A stretch of DNA of 64,000 nucleotides from NCBI GenBank assembly GCA_019635795.1, contig JAHBYV010000001.1, positions 124,001-188,000 on the forward strand. The letters are read 5' to 3'. The notes beneath the pieces were generated by a model. It had not been told where the DNA came from. It saw only the letters and a program-made list of their open reading frames with translations, and did no database searches. Made by a program: the position numbers and the translations under genes. Positions 30,283 through 40,797 of this stretch are shown here, piece after piece (the first letter of the stretch is position 1; the number at the start of each line of letters is the position of its first letter). Origin of the DNA: Rhizobiaceae bacterium (GTDB taxonomy: Bacteria > Pseudomonadota > Alphaproteobacteria > Rhizobiales > Rhizobiaceae).

Positions 30283-33200
30283 ATGAATGCTCATGCGCGA
30301 CCAGATGCGAGTGCCCCGATGGCCCCGCTTCTTCCAGTTGCTGAATCGCCAATCCGTGCAAATTTTCTCGATGATGAACGGCTGCGCAAACTCGGCGAGA
30401 GTCTGGCGACCGGCGAACTCGATAATTTTTACGGTTTGACCGAAACCGATTTTCTTGCGCGCAACAAAGAAAATGCCGAGAAGATTCTGGAAGTTTACCT
30501 CTCCACGAACGCCGTACAGGCTAAAGGCGAATCGATAACACCTGCGGCTCAATGGCTGTTGGATAATAACTATCTTGTGGAAGAAACCATCTTCCAGATC
30601 AAACGCGACCTGCCGCCCCGCTTTTTGCGCGAACTGCCGAAAATGGATATCGGCAACGGCCAGCGTGTTCCGCGTACGCTTGCTATCGCCTGGCTCTATG
30701 TGGCGCATGTGGATAGCACCGTCTCTTCGACCAGTTTCAAGGCGATCGTTGACGGATTTCAATCGCGGGAGCCTTTGCAGATCGGCGAATTGTGGGCACT
30801 GCCATCGCTGCTGCGATATGTGCTTGTCGAGAATCTGCGGCGGCTGGCGCAGAGGGTTGGCCGCGCCCGCAACATGCGCCATCACGCAAATGAGCTTGCG
30901 GACAGATTGCTGACTCTGGACGATGATGGCGATGTGGAGTTGCTGCGCAATTACACCGCTCATGCGCGCGATATAACTTTCGCTACCCAATTGCTCTATC
31001 GGCTCAGAGACGGTTCGCAAAACGCCGGACGTGCGCTGATGTGGCTCGAAGGTGAGCTTGAAGCGGCAGGCACCGATGCCGAGCAGATAACTGCCAGTGA
31101 GCACCGGCAACTTTCAAGCGGAAACGTTACCACGGGCAATATCATTCGTGGCTTGCGGCTAATTAATGACGTGGATTGGACCGTCTGGTTCGAGACCGTC
31201 AGCCGGGTGGACGCGCTGCTGCGTGAGCGCACGAATTTCGCGCTGCTGGATTTCCAGTCGCGTGACCAATACCGGACCATTATCGAAGAACTGTCACGAC
31301 GCTCCAGACAATCCGAGTTTGAGGTGGCTGAAAAGGCCATAGAAATGGCTGATCTTGCCGCGAGCGCGCCGTCGCCGGAGGGAGCACAGGATTGTGCAGC
31401 CGCCAAGCGTTCCGATGTAGGGTTCTTCCTTGTCGGCTCTCGGCGCGAGGAACTGGAGCGGGCAATAGGCTACAAGGTGCCGCTATACCTGCGGCTGCGG
31501 CGCGCCTATCAAAAGACAGGCTGGGTCGGCATTTTTCTTCCCGTGATGGCCATAACCATGCTGCTGCTGGGTATGACGGCCTCAGCGCTTTCCGCGGCTG
31601 GGCTGCCACTCTGGACGATTACTGTTTTGCTCATGTTGTTCGCGCTGCCGGCCGGCGAAGGCGCAATGAGCATCTTCAACACGGTCGTATTGCTGTTCCT
31701 GAAGCCAACTCGTCTTGTCGGCTACGAATACAAGGACGGCGTGCCGGATGAGGCGCGCACTCTGGTCGTGGTGCCGACGCTGATTGGCTCACGTGATGAC
31801 GTTGACGAAGCGATACGCACGATTGAGGTGCATCACCTTTCGAACATGCACGGCGATTTGCAATTTGCAGTGCTTTCCGATTGGCCGGATGCGCAGGAAG
31901 AAATTCGCCCCCTGGATCGCGAAATTCTGGATTACGCACAGGGCGAAATCGCAAAACTCAACGCGCGTTACGAGTGCGACACGCCAATCTTTCACCTGCT
32001 TCACCGCCGCAGGCTTTATAACAAGGCTGAAGGTTGCTGGATGGGCTGGGAGCGCAAGCGCGGCAAATTGCACGAATTGAACATGCTGCTGCGCGGCGAC
32101 AGCGATACCACGTTCCTGCCTCCCGCCAATCCGGTTCCGTCGGGGATTGTTCACGTCATGACGCTTGACGCCGATACCCGGCTCACGCGCGACACGGTTG
32201 CCGAACTTGTTGGCAAGATGATGCACCCGCTGAACAAGCCGCTGTTCGACACGGCGAGCGGCAAGGTGACCGCGGGACATGCCATCATGCAGCCGCGCAT
32301 CACCGCCTCGCTGACCACCGGCGACAATGCTTCATTCTTCCAACGTGTTTTCTCGTCGCATCGCGGTCTGGACCCTTACGTTTTCGCCGTGTCCGATCTT
32401 TATCAGGATCTGTACGGGCAGGGGACTTTCACAGGAAAGGGGCTCTACCACCTTGATGCCTTTGAAGCCGCTTTGCGGGGCAAGATCCCTGAAAATGCAA
32501 TCCTGAGCCATGACCTTCTGGAAGGTGCGCTGGCTCGCGCTGCGCTCGTCACTGATGTTGAGGTCGTCGAGGATTACCCGACCCGCTATTCGGTGGACGC
32601 GTCCCGTCAGCACCGCTGGGCACGAGGCGACTGGCAGCTTTTGCCGTTCATATTTGATCGCAAGTTGAGCGTTCCTTCCATTTCCCGATGGAAAATGATC
32701 GACAATCTTCGTCGTTCGCTGACCCCGATCTTCTGGGTGCTGGCATCGATTGCGGGTTGGACCCTGCTGCCATTTACACTTGCTGCTCAATGGCAAGCGT
32801 TGCTGATCCTGAGCCAGTTCATGGCGCCAACCTTCGATATCGTGAATTCGTTGATTCCGAAGACCAGCGAAATAACCGTCCGCGGGCATTTCTCGGCGCT
32901 GTTGCGTGACGTGATGTATGGCACCGCTCTGGTCGTTCTCAAGATAGTTCTGATCGCGCACACGGCCTGGATGATGGGCGATGCGATTATCCGTACATTC
33001 TACAGGCTGCATTTCAGTCATAAGCACATGCTTGAATGGCGAACCGCATCGCAGGCGCAAAAGAGCGGCAGCACGACTGTCAGATCATATTACCGCTTCA
33101 TGTACGGAGCGGTTGTCATAGCTGCTGTTGGTCTTCTGATATCTCTGGCAGGGCAATCGACCGGTGCCGCAATGGCGCTGCTGTTTGCCTTATTCTGGGC

Positions 33201-36200
33201 CGGATCCCCTGCGTTTGCCTGGCTGATCAGCCGTTCTGCCGAAACGGATGACAGACTCATTCTCGAAGAGGCTGACCGGCGGCGTCTGCGTAACATTGCG
33301 CGCCGCACATGGCACTACTACGAAACTTTCGTCACGGCAGAACATTCGTTCCTTCCGCCTGATAACATGCAGGAAGTGCCGGTTCCCATCGTAGCAAACC
33401 GGACCTCTCCCACAAATGTCGGCGTGTACCTGCTTTCCATCGTTTCGGCGCGCGATTTTGGCTGGATTTCCATGCGCGATGCTGTCGAGCGAATGGAAAC
33501 AACGCTGACAACTCTTGAGGGCATGGAGCGCCATCGCGGCCACCTCTATAACTGGTACGAGACAAAAACGCTTTCGCCGCTGCATCCGCTGTATATTTCG
33601 AGCGTGGATAGCGGAAATCTGGCCGGCCATCTGATCACAATGGCTGCGGCCTGTGCTGAATGGGCGGAAGCGCCAAGCGTCTACCTGCAAGGCGATTTTG
33701 AGGGGATGCTCGATGTTGTTGACATCCTCGAAGAGTGCCTGCGCGATGTGCCCGATGACCGCCGGACACTGCGCCCGTTGCGCCAGCGCTTGAGCGACCG
33801 CATTGAAGGTATGCGACGTGCGGTTGAAACAGTTCGCAGTGAGCCGGAGATGGCTTCTATCCGAACCATAAATCTCACGGTTCTGGCAGGCGAAATCCAT
33901 AAGCTCGCGGATGGCATACATCACGAGGCGAACACGGCGAAAAGCGCGCAGCTCGCCGATTGGGCCGCCATGCTGGAGAAGACGGCTGAGGCGCATGTTG
34001 ATGACTCGCATAGCGATAAGGAACGTGTTGACGATATTCGCAGCCGGTTGATGAACTTGCGGATGCGCGCACGCGAATTCGCGCTCGGGATGGATTTTTC
34101 GTTCCTGCTCAGCCGCGACCGGAATCTGCTGTCGATTGGCTACCGCGTAGAGGAGCATCAGCTCGATGAGAGTTGCTACGACCTTCTGGCTTCCGAATGC
34201 CGCATGACCAGCCTCTACGCGATTGCCAAGGGCGATATTCCAACTGACCATTGGTTCAAACTTGGACGTCCCATCGTGGAGATCGGCTTTTCCGGTGCGC
34301 TGATGTCGTGGTCGGGGTCAATGTTTGAGTATCTCATGCCGCCTTTGGTCATGAAAGAGCCGAGCGGCGGCCTGCTTAGCCAGACAAGCCATCTCATAAT
34401 CAAGCGCCAGATCCAGTACGGGAATTCAAAAAGTATTCCGTGGGGCATTTCTGAGGCGGCATACAATGCCCGCGACCACGAGATGACTTACCAATATACC
34501 AATTTCGGGGTTCCCGGGCTTGGGCTCAAGCGCGGTTTGGCGCAGAACACCGTTATTGCGCCTTACGCGACCATACTGGCCTCGCAGTTCGATCCGCGTT
34601 CTGCGGTCGAAAACCTCGACCGCCTGGAGCAGATCGGCGCATTGGGCCGTTACGGCTATTACGATGCGATTGATTTCACGCCGCAGCGCGTACCGGAAGG
34701 GGCGGATTGCGCTGTAGTTTACAACTATTACGCGCACCATCACGGCATGTCGATTGCGGCAATCTCAAACGTCGTGTTCGAGGGGCGTCTGAGGGATCGT
34801 TTCCACAGCGATCCGATCATTGAGGCGGCAGAATTGCTGCTGCAAGAACGGGCGCCACGCGATATCCCGATTTCAACGGTGCGTACAGAAGCGGACGAGC
34901 GGGTCAAGGTCGATGTGGTCGAGCATACGCCGGACACGCGCCTGATAATGGAGCCTTTGTCATCACAGCGCGCCACCGGCATTATGTCGAACGGCAGCTA
35001 TCAGGTGATGGTCGCTTCCACGGGTTCAGGCTATAGCCGCTGGAATGATCTTTCGGTTACCCGCTGGCAGGCTGATCCGACAGAAGATCGTGCCGGGACA
35101 TTTATCTTCCTGCGCGATGTTGCCTCTGGCGAGTGGTGGTCCACCACCGCCGAGCCGAAAATCGCGCCCGGCGAAAAGGCAAACGTGCTGTTCAGCGACG
35201 ACAAGGCGACGTTCAGCAAGCTCGTCGGAACCCTTCGCTCGGAGGTGGAATGTATCGTCGTTTCGGAAGGAAACGGCGAAGCGCGCAGGGTCACGCTCTT
35301 CAATGAAGGCAAGACCGACCGCCACATTGAACTGACATCTTACGCAGAACTCGCACTTGCCCTTGAGGCTAACGACAGCGCTCACCCCGCTTTCTCGAAG
35401 ATGTTTGTAAAAACCGAGATCGCGGAAAATGGCGGTGTAATATTTGCGGAGCGCCGAAAGCGCTCTGCAGGAGAGCCTGATATTGCGCTCGCCCACTTTG
35501 TTACCGAAACATCCGGCGGAACGCGGGAAACGGAAGCAGAAACTGACAGGCGCGCATTCCTTGGTCGCGGGCGTACTATCGCCGATCCGGCTGCGTTCGA
35601 GAGCCAGGACCGTCTCGCTGGCAATCAGGGCTTTGTCCTTGATCCGATTATGGCGCTTCGTTGCAAGGTTCGTGTTCCGGCAAACAAGAAGGTCACGGTC
35701 ACGTTCTGGACTGTTGTTGGAAAAGACAAAGCTGAGGTCGAGAATTCCTATGCACTGCTGAACCACACGGACAGCTTCCAGCGGCAGAGCACACTTTCCT
35801 GGACCCGTTCGCAGGTTCAAACACGGCACTGTGGCCTCAGCCTGTCCGACGCCGCGAATGTCCAGAAGATCGCAGGATATCTGCTCTATCCCGAGCGCAA
35901 CCTGAGAATGCCACCGGAAACTATTGCGCAAGGAATGGGCAGCCAGTCGGCCTTGTGGCCAATGGCGATTTCAGGCGATTTCCCAATATTTGCGTTGCGC
36001 ATTGCGGATGTTGCCGACATCGAAATTGTTGCGCAGGCGCTGCGTTATCAGGAATACATGCGTGCACGGGGCTTGCTTGCCGATCTGGTGATCGTCAACG
36101 AACAAGCTTCATCCTATGTGCAGGATTTGCAACAGGCTATTGAAAATCTTTGCGAAAATAGCCGTTTGCGCGGGCGCGAATTTGGTCCGCGCCAGCATAT

Positions 36201-38844
36201 TTTCGCCGTCCGTCGCGATTTGATGGACGACAATTCTTACCGTACTTTGCTGGCGGTCGCGCGCATTGTGCTGCACACGCGCAACGGCACCATATTCGAC
36301 CAGATTGAAAGGGCCGAAGCCGCGACCATTCAGGATCGCGAATCCCATGCGCCCATAACAGTTCCTGCGGTTGGGGCTGAAGCAAAGCCGGTGGTGCACC
36401 ATGCCCGCAAACATCGCGGCCAAATTGCTCCGGCGGACGGGTCAGACCTTGCGTACTGGAATGGAACGGGCGGTTTCGACAAGAATGGCGCGGAATATGT
36501 GGTCCGCCTCACCGGCAATAGCCACACTCCACAGCCGTGGATCAACGTGATTGCCAATGAGAATTTCGGCTTTCACATCTCTTCGGAAGGGGCTTCATTT
36601 ACCTGGAGCCGAAACAGCCGTGACTTCCAGCTCACGCCTTGGTCGAACGACCCTGTTTCGAACAGGCCGGGTGAGGCGATCTATGTGGTGGATCGCGATA
36701 CGCACACCGCATTTTCGCCGTTTGCCGCCGTGCTGCGCGATCCATCAATCGCGTATGAAGCACGTCATGGGCAGGGCTATAGCACCTTCAGGGCCGAAAA
36801 AGATGGGTTGGCTGTTGAAGCGACGCAGATTGTGGACCCTGCCGATCCGGTGAAAATCACGCGGCTGAAACTGAAAAATTCAAGCCGTACCGCACTGCGT
36901 TTGCGCGTCTATACCTACGCCGAATGGGTCATGGGCAACAATCGGGCGCGGTCCGGCCCAACGATCGTGCCATCTCACGATGCGGCGACCGGGGCGTTGT
37001 TGGCTGCCAATCCCTACAGCCTCGACTTCGCCGACCGCGTTGCCTTTCTTGGCTCCGATCGTGATGCGCAGTCTTTTACAGCTGACAGAGCGGAATTCCT
37101 TGGGCGTGAACGTTCGGTGCTGTCGCCTGGATCGGTGATGAGCTGCCGTGACCTGAGCGGTAGGGCCGAAGCCGGTGTTGATCCGTGCGCTGCAATTGCA
37201 CACGACATAGACATTCCCGCAGGCGGTGAAGCCTCGCTGCTGCTCTTGATGGGCGATGCAGGCTCAGCAGATGAAGCCTGCAGGCTTGTTGCAACGCACA
37301 GAACACGCAGCTTCGACGAGCGGCTGGCCGAGATTGAAGAGAATTGGCGCGAATTTCTGGGGACGTTGCAAGTCAAAACGCCAGACCCGGCTTTTGACGC
37401 GATGGTCAACAACTGGCTGCCATATCAAAGTCTATCCTGCCGCATTCGGGCGCGTTCCGCATTCTATCAGTCCAGCGGCGCGTTTGGATTCCGCGATCAA
37501 TTGCAGGACACCTTGGCTTTGATGCTGCATGATCCGTCGTTGGCGCGGGCTCAAATATTGAATGCTGCCCGGCGGCAGTTCATCGAAGGCGATGTACAGC
37601 ATTGGTGGCTTCCGCGCACCGGTGCCGGTGTTCGTACCATTATTTCGGATGATGTCGCATGGTTGGGCTACGCAGTGTCGCATTTTATCGCTGTGACCGG
37701 CGATGACTCCATTCTCAAGGAACAGATCCATTTCATTGAAGGGGCGCCTTTGCAGCCTGGTCAGCACGACTCGTTCTTCACACCCGAAATCAGCAAGGAA
37801 AGGGCGTCGCTGTACGATCATTGCGCCCGGGCGCTTGATCTGGCGGTGCAACGGACAAGCCCCAACGGCCTGCCGCTAATTCTCGGCGGTGATTGGAACG
37901 ATGGCATGAACAATGTCGGTGCCGAGGGGCGCGGTGAAAGCGTCTGGCTTGGGTGGTTCTTGCTAAAGGTAATGTCCAACTTCATTCCGATAGCCAAAGA
38001 TCAGGGCGATAAGAAGCGCGCTGATGCGTGGAAAGCGTACGCAGCAAAGCTCAAGCGCGCGCTTGAAAATGCTGCCTGGGACGGAGAATGGTATCGGCGC
38101 GGGAGCTTTGATGATGGCAGCCCACTGGGTTCGCGCGAATCCACGGAATGCCGGATCGACTCCATTGCCCAGTCATGGAGCGTGCTCTCGGGTGAAGGCG
38201 ACGAGGCGCGTTCGCTGACTGCGATGGAAGCAGTGAAGCGCAAACTGGTCGATGACGACCTGAAGATTATCAAGCTTTTCACCCCGCCATTCTCTGATAC
38301 GGCGCTCGATCCGGGATACATTAAGGCGTACCCTCCGGGAGTGCGTGAAAATGGCGGCCAATATACCCATGCCGCAACATGGGTGGTTTGCGCGCTGGCC
38401 GAACTCGGTCAAGCGGACGATGCGTATCGGTGCTTTTCGATGTTGAACCCGGTGAACCATGCGCTCGACCCGAAGGAAACCGAGCTGTATCGGGTAGAGC
38501 CTTATGTGGTCGCGGCAGATATTTATTCCGAGGGGGACCGGGCAGGTCGCGGCGGCTGGACATGGTACACCGGTTCGGCCGGCTGGCTCTACAGAGCTGC
38601 GGTTGAATATATCCTCGGCATCCGCAGGGCAGGCGACACGCTCACGCTGAATCCGGTCATTCCTTCAGGCTGGCCAGGATTCACCGCGACTGTGCGGCTG
38701 GATGGCTGTGAGTTCAATGTTGCGGTGGAGCGCAAAAAGGGTATCACAAAACGCAAGATTATCGCTGCCGGCAAGGATGTGGGCGAGGCCATACCGATCG
38801 GAAAGGCCAAAAAAATGCAGGTGACGGTGCAGATTCCGGCCTGA
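30283..38844 (+). CDS. ndvB: Cyclic beta-1,2-glucan synthase (NdvB/ChvB/Cgs)
   Basis: At about 2,853 residues this giant membrane protein has the expected length of the enzyme that initiates, elongates, trims and cyclises periplasmic beta-1,2-glucan from UDP-glucose. After an N-terminal region there are two hydrophobic segments near residues 425-480, then the GT84 domain with MTLDADTRL (Asp about 629 and 631) and QHRWARGDW (about 776-784), further membrane segments to about residue 990, and a long C-terminal half ending in a GH94-type phosphorylase domain with GGDWNDGMNNVG (Asp about 2537 and 2540), which controls ring size. galU (its substrate) and ndvA (the exporter) flank it. The ATG at 30283 is preferred; 30259 is possible. 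Confidence 0.96.
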   Translation: MNAHARPDASAPMAPLLPVAESPIRANFLDDERLRKLGESLATGELDNFYGLTETDFLARNKENAEKILEVYLSTNAVQAKGESITPAAQWLLDNNYLVEETIFQIKRDLPPRFLRELPKMDIGNGQRVPRTLAIAWLYVAHVDSTVSSTSFKAIVDGFQSREPLQIGELWALPSLLRYVLVENLRRLAQRVGRARNMRHHANELADRLLTLDDDGDVELLRNYTAHARDITFATQLLYRLRDGSQNAGRALMWLEGELEAAGTDAEQITASEHRQLSSGNVTTGNIIRGLRLINDVDWTVWFETVSRVDALLRERTNFALLDFQSRDQYRTIIEELSRRSRQSEFEVAEKAIEMADLAASAPSPEGAQDCAAAKRSDVGFFLVGSRREELERAIGYKVPLYLRLRRAYQKTGWVGIFLPVMAITMLLLGMTASALSAAGLPLWTITVLLMLFALPAGEGAMSIFNTVVLLFLKPTRLVGYEYKDGVPDEARTLVVVPTLIGSRDDVDEAIRTIEVHHLSNMHGDLQFAVLSDWPDAQEEIRPLDREILDYAQGEIAKLNARYECDTPIFHLLHRRRLYNKAEGCWMGWERKRGKLHELNMLLRGDSDTTFLPPANPVPSGIVHVMTLDADTRLTRDTVAELVGKMMHPLNKPLFDTASGKVTAGHAIMQPRITASLTTGDNASFFQRVFSSHRGLDPYVFAVSDLYQDLYGQGTFTGKGLYHLDAFEAALRGKIPENAILSHDLLEGALARAALVTDVEVVEDYPTRYSVDASRQHRWARGDWQLLPFIFDRKLSVPSISRWKMIDNLRRSLTPIFWVLASIAGWTLLPFTLAAQWQALLILSQFMAPTFDIVNSLIPKTSEITVRGHFSALLRDVMYGTALVVLKIVLIAHTAWMMGDAIIRTFYRLHFSHKHMLEWRTASQAQKSGSTTVRSYYRFMYGAVVIAAVGLLISLAGQSTGAAMALLFALFWAGSPAFAWLISRSAETDDRLILEEADRRRLRNIARRTWHYYETFVTAEHSFLPPDNMQEVPVPIVANRTSPTNVGVYLLSIVSARDFGWISMRDAVERMETTLTTLEGMERHRGHLYNWYETKTLSPLHPLYISSVDSGNLAGHLITMAAACAEWAEAPSVYLQGDFEGMLDVVDILEECLRDVPDDRRTLRPLRQRLSDRIEGMRRAVETVRSEPEMASIRTINLTVLAGEIHKLADGIHHEANTAKSAQLADWAAMLEKTAEAHVDDSHSDKERVDDIRSRLMNLRMRAREFALGMDFSFLLSRDRNLLSIGYRVEEHQLDESCYDLLASECRMTSLYAIAKGDIPTDHWFKLGRPIVEIGFSGALMSWSGSMFEYLMPPLVMKEPSGGLLSQTSHLIIKRQIQYGNSKSIPWGISEAAYNARDHEMTYQYTNFGVPGLGLKRGLAQNTVIAPYATILASQFDPRSAVENLDRLEQIGALGRYGYYDAIDFTPQRVPEGADCAVVYNYYAHHHGMSIAAISNVVFEGRLRDRFHSDPIIEAAELLLQERAPRDIPISTVRTEADERVKVDVVEHTPDTRLIMEPLSSQRATGIMSNGSYQVMVASTGSGYSRWNDLSVTRWQADPTEDRAGTFIFLRDVASGEWWSTTAEPKIAPGEKANVLFSDDKATFSKLVGTLRSEVECIVVSEGNGEARRVTLFNEGKTDRHIELTSYAELALALEANDSAHPAFSKMFVKTEIAENGGVIFAERRKRSAGEPDIALAHFVTETSGGTRETEAETDRRAFLGRGRTIADPAAFESQDRLAGNQGFVLDPIMALRCKVRVPANKKVTVTFWTVVGKDKAEVENSYALLNHTDSFQRQSTLSWTRSQVQTRHCGLSLSDAANVQKIAGYLLYPERNLRMPPETIAQGMGSQSALWPMAISGDFPIFALRIADVADIEIVAQALRYQEYMRARGLLADLVIVNEQASSYVQDLQQAIENLCENSRLRGREFGPRQHIFAVRRDLMDDNSYRTLLAVARIVLHTRNGTIFDQIERAEAATIQDRESHAPITVPAVGAEAKPVVHHARKHRGQIAPADGSDLAYWNGTGGFDKNGAEYVVRLTGNSHTPQPWINVIANENFGFHISSEGASFTWSRNSRDFQLTPWSNDPVSNRPGEAIYVVDRDTHTAFSPFAAVLRDPSIAYEARHGQGYSTFRAEKDGLAVEATQIVDPADPVKITRLKLKNSSRTALRLRVYTYAEWVMGNNRARSGPTIVPSHDAATGALLAANPYSLDFADRVAFLGSDRDAQSFTADRAEFLGRERSVLSPGSVMSCRDLSGRAEAGVDPCAAIAHDIDIPAGGEASLLLLMGDAGSADEACRLVATHRTRSFDERLAEIEENWREFLGTLQVKTPDPAFDAMVNNWLPYQSLSCRIRARSAFYQSSGAFGFRDQLQDTLALMLHDPSLARAQILNAARRQFIEGDVQHWWLPRTGAGVRTIISDDVAWLGYAVSHFIAVTGDDSILKEQIHFIEGAPLQPGQHDSFFTPEISKERASLYDHCARALDLAVQRTSPNGLPLILGGDWNDGMNNVGAEGRGESVWLGWFLLKVMSNFIPIAKDQGDKKRADAWKAYAAKLKRALENAAWDGEWYRRGSFDDGSPLGSRESTECRIDSIAQSWSVLSGEGDEARSLTAMEAVKRKLVDDDLKIIKLFTPPFSDTALDPGYIKAYPPGVRENGGQYTHAATWVVCALAELGQADDAYRCFSMLNPVNHALDPKETELYRVEPYVVAADIYSEGDRAGRGGWTWYTGSAGWLYRAAVEYILGIRRAGDTLTLNPVIPSGWPGFTATVRLDGCEFNVAVERKKGITKRKIIAAGKDVGEAIPIGKAKKMQVTVQIPA

Positions 38845-38871
38845 TCGAGTTCAGGCCGGTAACTTTGTCTT
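38836..38871 (+). terminator. Hairpin overlapping the ndvB stop codon
   Basis: CCGGCCTGA (38836-38844, including the TGA stop) pairs perfectly with TCAGGCCGG (38851-38859) around a six-base loop, and is followed by a T-rich but interrupted stretch (TAACTTTGTCTT). This nine-pair GC-rich stem is a plausible intrinsic terminator or attenuator separating ndvB from ndvA. Confidence 0.55.
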
Positions 38872-38929
38872 AACCTTGCCATTTTGATCTGTTTCAAAGG
38901 TAGGTGAAACTCGGATGCCACGGCGTTAT

Positions 38930-39020
38930 TGCATGGTTCCGATGCAACCATGCACGCGCTTTGGCGTTGATTTTTGCCTTCGAAAACTGTATCTGAAAAC
39001 CAAATGTTGCACTGCAACAT
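38930..39020. promoter_or_regulatory. Two inverted repeats upstream of ndvA
   Basis: In the 198-base gap before ndvA there are two perfect inverted repeats: TGCATGGTT (38930-38938) with AACCATGCA (38946-38954), loop seven bases; and ATGTTGCA (39004-39011) with TGCAACAT (39013-39020), separated by a single base. Both share a TGCA-containing arm and the core GGTTGCA/TGCAAC-like sequence. They suggest a regulator binding site, or a structured leader, controlling the glucan exporter. No known operator consensus was recognised. Confidence 0.45.
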
Positions 39021-39042
39021 CCCCTGGGAGAGGGAAGAGTAA

Positions 39043-40797
39043 GTGAGTTTGCTTCAGGTATATTTCCGGGCTTTGCGCTATCTGGCTGCGGACAAGAAGC
39101 GGACCTTCTTCATCTGTGCCGCCAATATAGTGCTGTCACTCGTGGTAATCGCCGAGCCGATCCTGTTTGGACGGGTGATCGACGCGATTACTGAAAAGCG
39201 CGATGTGGTTCCAACGCTCGCGCTGTGGGCAGGGCTCGGCGGCTTCAACATCATTGCGTTCGTTTTGGTGGCGCGCGGGGCGGATCGCCTGGCGCATTCG
39301 CTGCGCGCGGAAGTGCTGGTGCGCTCGTATGAGCGGGTCATTGCGATGCCGCTTTCGTGGCATATGTCCCGTGGCACCTCAAATTCACTGCATACATTGG
39401 TTCGCGCGGTAGATTCGCTTCAAGCGCTCTGGCTGGAGTTCCTTCGCACGCAACTGGGAACCGCCGTTACGCTGGTATTGCTGGTTCCAACGGCGCTGGC
39501 GATGGATGTTCGCATGTCATGCGTACTTCTGGTGCTTGGCATTGTTTATGTTGCTATTGGCCGGCTGGTCATGCGCAAGACCAAGCAGGGCCAGCAACGC
39601 GTTGAGCAGCATCACCACAATGTTTTTGCGCATGTGTCCGACACCATAGGCAATGTTTCCGTTGTCCAGGGCTACAATCGCGTCGCGATTGAAACGGAGT
39701 CGCTACGCAATCACTTCCGCAAGCTGCTTTCCGCACAAAACCCCGTGCTCGATTGGTGGGCACTTGCGAGCGCTTTGAACCGGCTTTCCGCAACCATTTC
39801 GATGATGGTCGTGCTGGTCATTGGCTCCTATCTTGTTATGCGGGGCGAGCTGCCGGTCGGGTCGATCATTGCGTTTACAGGCTTCGCCAATCTGTTGATC
39901 GCTCGTCTCGACCAGATCACAAACTTCGTGAACCAGATATTCGACGCGCGCGTTAAGCTTGAAGACTTTTACGCGATGGAAGAAGCAGCAGCGCTGGCCG
40001 AGGAACCGGCCGATTTGGCCGAGCTTACAAATGTCGATGGCCGGGTTGTTTTCGACGGCGTAACATTCCATTTCGAGAATTCGGGGCAGGGCGTCGAGAA
40101 TGTGTCCTTTGCTGTTGAGCCCGGACAAACAGTTGCGATTGTCGGCCCAACGGGCGCGGGCAAAACAACGCTGATTAACCTGCTTCAGCGGGTGAATGAT
40201 CCGCAGGGAGGTCGCATCCTCATTGATGGCGTGGACATCTCCACCGTCACGCGCAGGTCGCTGCGGCAGTCAATTGCGACCGTGTTCCAAGATGCTGGTT
40301 TGTTCAATCGATCCATCGAGAGCAATATTCGTGTTGGGCGCGATGACGCGTCGCTGGATGAAGTGCGCAATGCTGCGGTCGCCGCCTCGGCGCAGGATTT
40401 CATCGCCGCCAAGTCGGATGGCTACGACACTGTTGCGGGCGAAAGAGGCGGTCAGCTTTCGGGCGGTGAGCGTCAGCGTATCGCGATTGCGCGCGCGATG
40501 TTGAAAGATGCGCCTATTCTCGTGCTGGATGAGGCGACGAGCGCGCTTGATGTTGAAACCGAAGAACGAGTGAAAGTCGCTATCGACGGGCTGCGCGCGA
40601 ACCGCACAACGTTTGTGATCGCGCACCGTCTTTCAACCGTCCGCGATGCCGATCTTGTGATTTTCATGGATAGCGGGCGTGTCGTTGAAATGGGCGGATT
40701 CGACGAACTTGCTGCAAAGGGTGGGCGATTTGCGAGCTTGCTGCGCGCAGGCGGCCTGTTGACGGAAACCACTCCAAAGCACGCGCTTAGCGCCTAG
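39043..40797 (+). CDS. ndvA: Cyclic beta-1,2-glucan ABC exporter (NdvA/ChvA/Cgt)
   Basis: NdvA moves cyclic beta-1,2-glucan into the periplasm. The 584-residue half-transporter has six membrane helices in about residues 1-310 and a C-terminal ATPase with GPTGAGKTT (about 368-376), LSGGERQRIAIARA, VLDEATSALD and IAHRLSTV. The GTG start is preceded by GGGAGAGGGA. The adjacent ndvB supports the substrate. Its stop shares four bases with the stop of the convergent modE-like gene. Confidence 0.94.
   Translation: MSLLQVYFRALRYLAADKKRTFFICAANIVLSLVVIAEPILFGRVIDAITEKRDVVPTLALWAGLGGFNIIAFVLVARGADRLAHSLRAEVLVRSYERVIAMPLSWHMSRGTSNSLHTLVRAVDSLQALWLEFLRTQLGTAVTLVLLVPTALAMDVRMSCVLLVLGIVYVAIGRLVMRKTKQGQQRVEQHHHNVFAHVSDTIGNVSVVQGYNRVAIETESLRNHFRKLLSAQNPVLDWWALASALNRLSATISMMVVLVIGSYLVMRGELPVGSIIAFTGFANLLIARLDQITNFVNQIFDARVKLEDFYAMEEAAALAEEPADLAELTNVDGRVVFDGVTFHFENSGQGVENVSFAVEPGQTVAIVGPTGAGKTTLINLLQRVNDPQGGRILIDGVDISTVTRRSLRQSIATVFQDAGLFNRSIESNIRVGRDDASLDEVRNAAVAASAQDFIAAKSDGYDTVAGERGGQLSGGERQRIAIARAMLKDAPILVLDEATSALDVETEERVKVAIDGLRANRTTFVIAHRLSTVRDADLVIFMDSGRVVEMGGFDELAAKGGRFASLLRAGGLLTETTPKHALSA

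Noticed and set aside
35026-35931. Long antisense ORF of about 300 codons inside ndvB, with several similar ones elsewhere in that gene
   Set aside because: GC-rich coding sequence commonly produces long open antisense frames; these lack ribosome-binding sites and family features, and ndvB is unambiguous.
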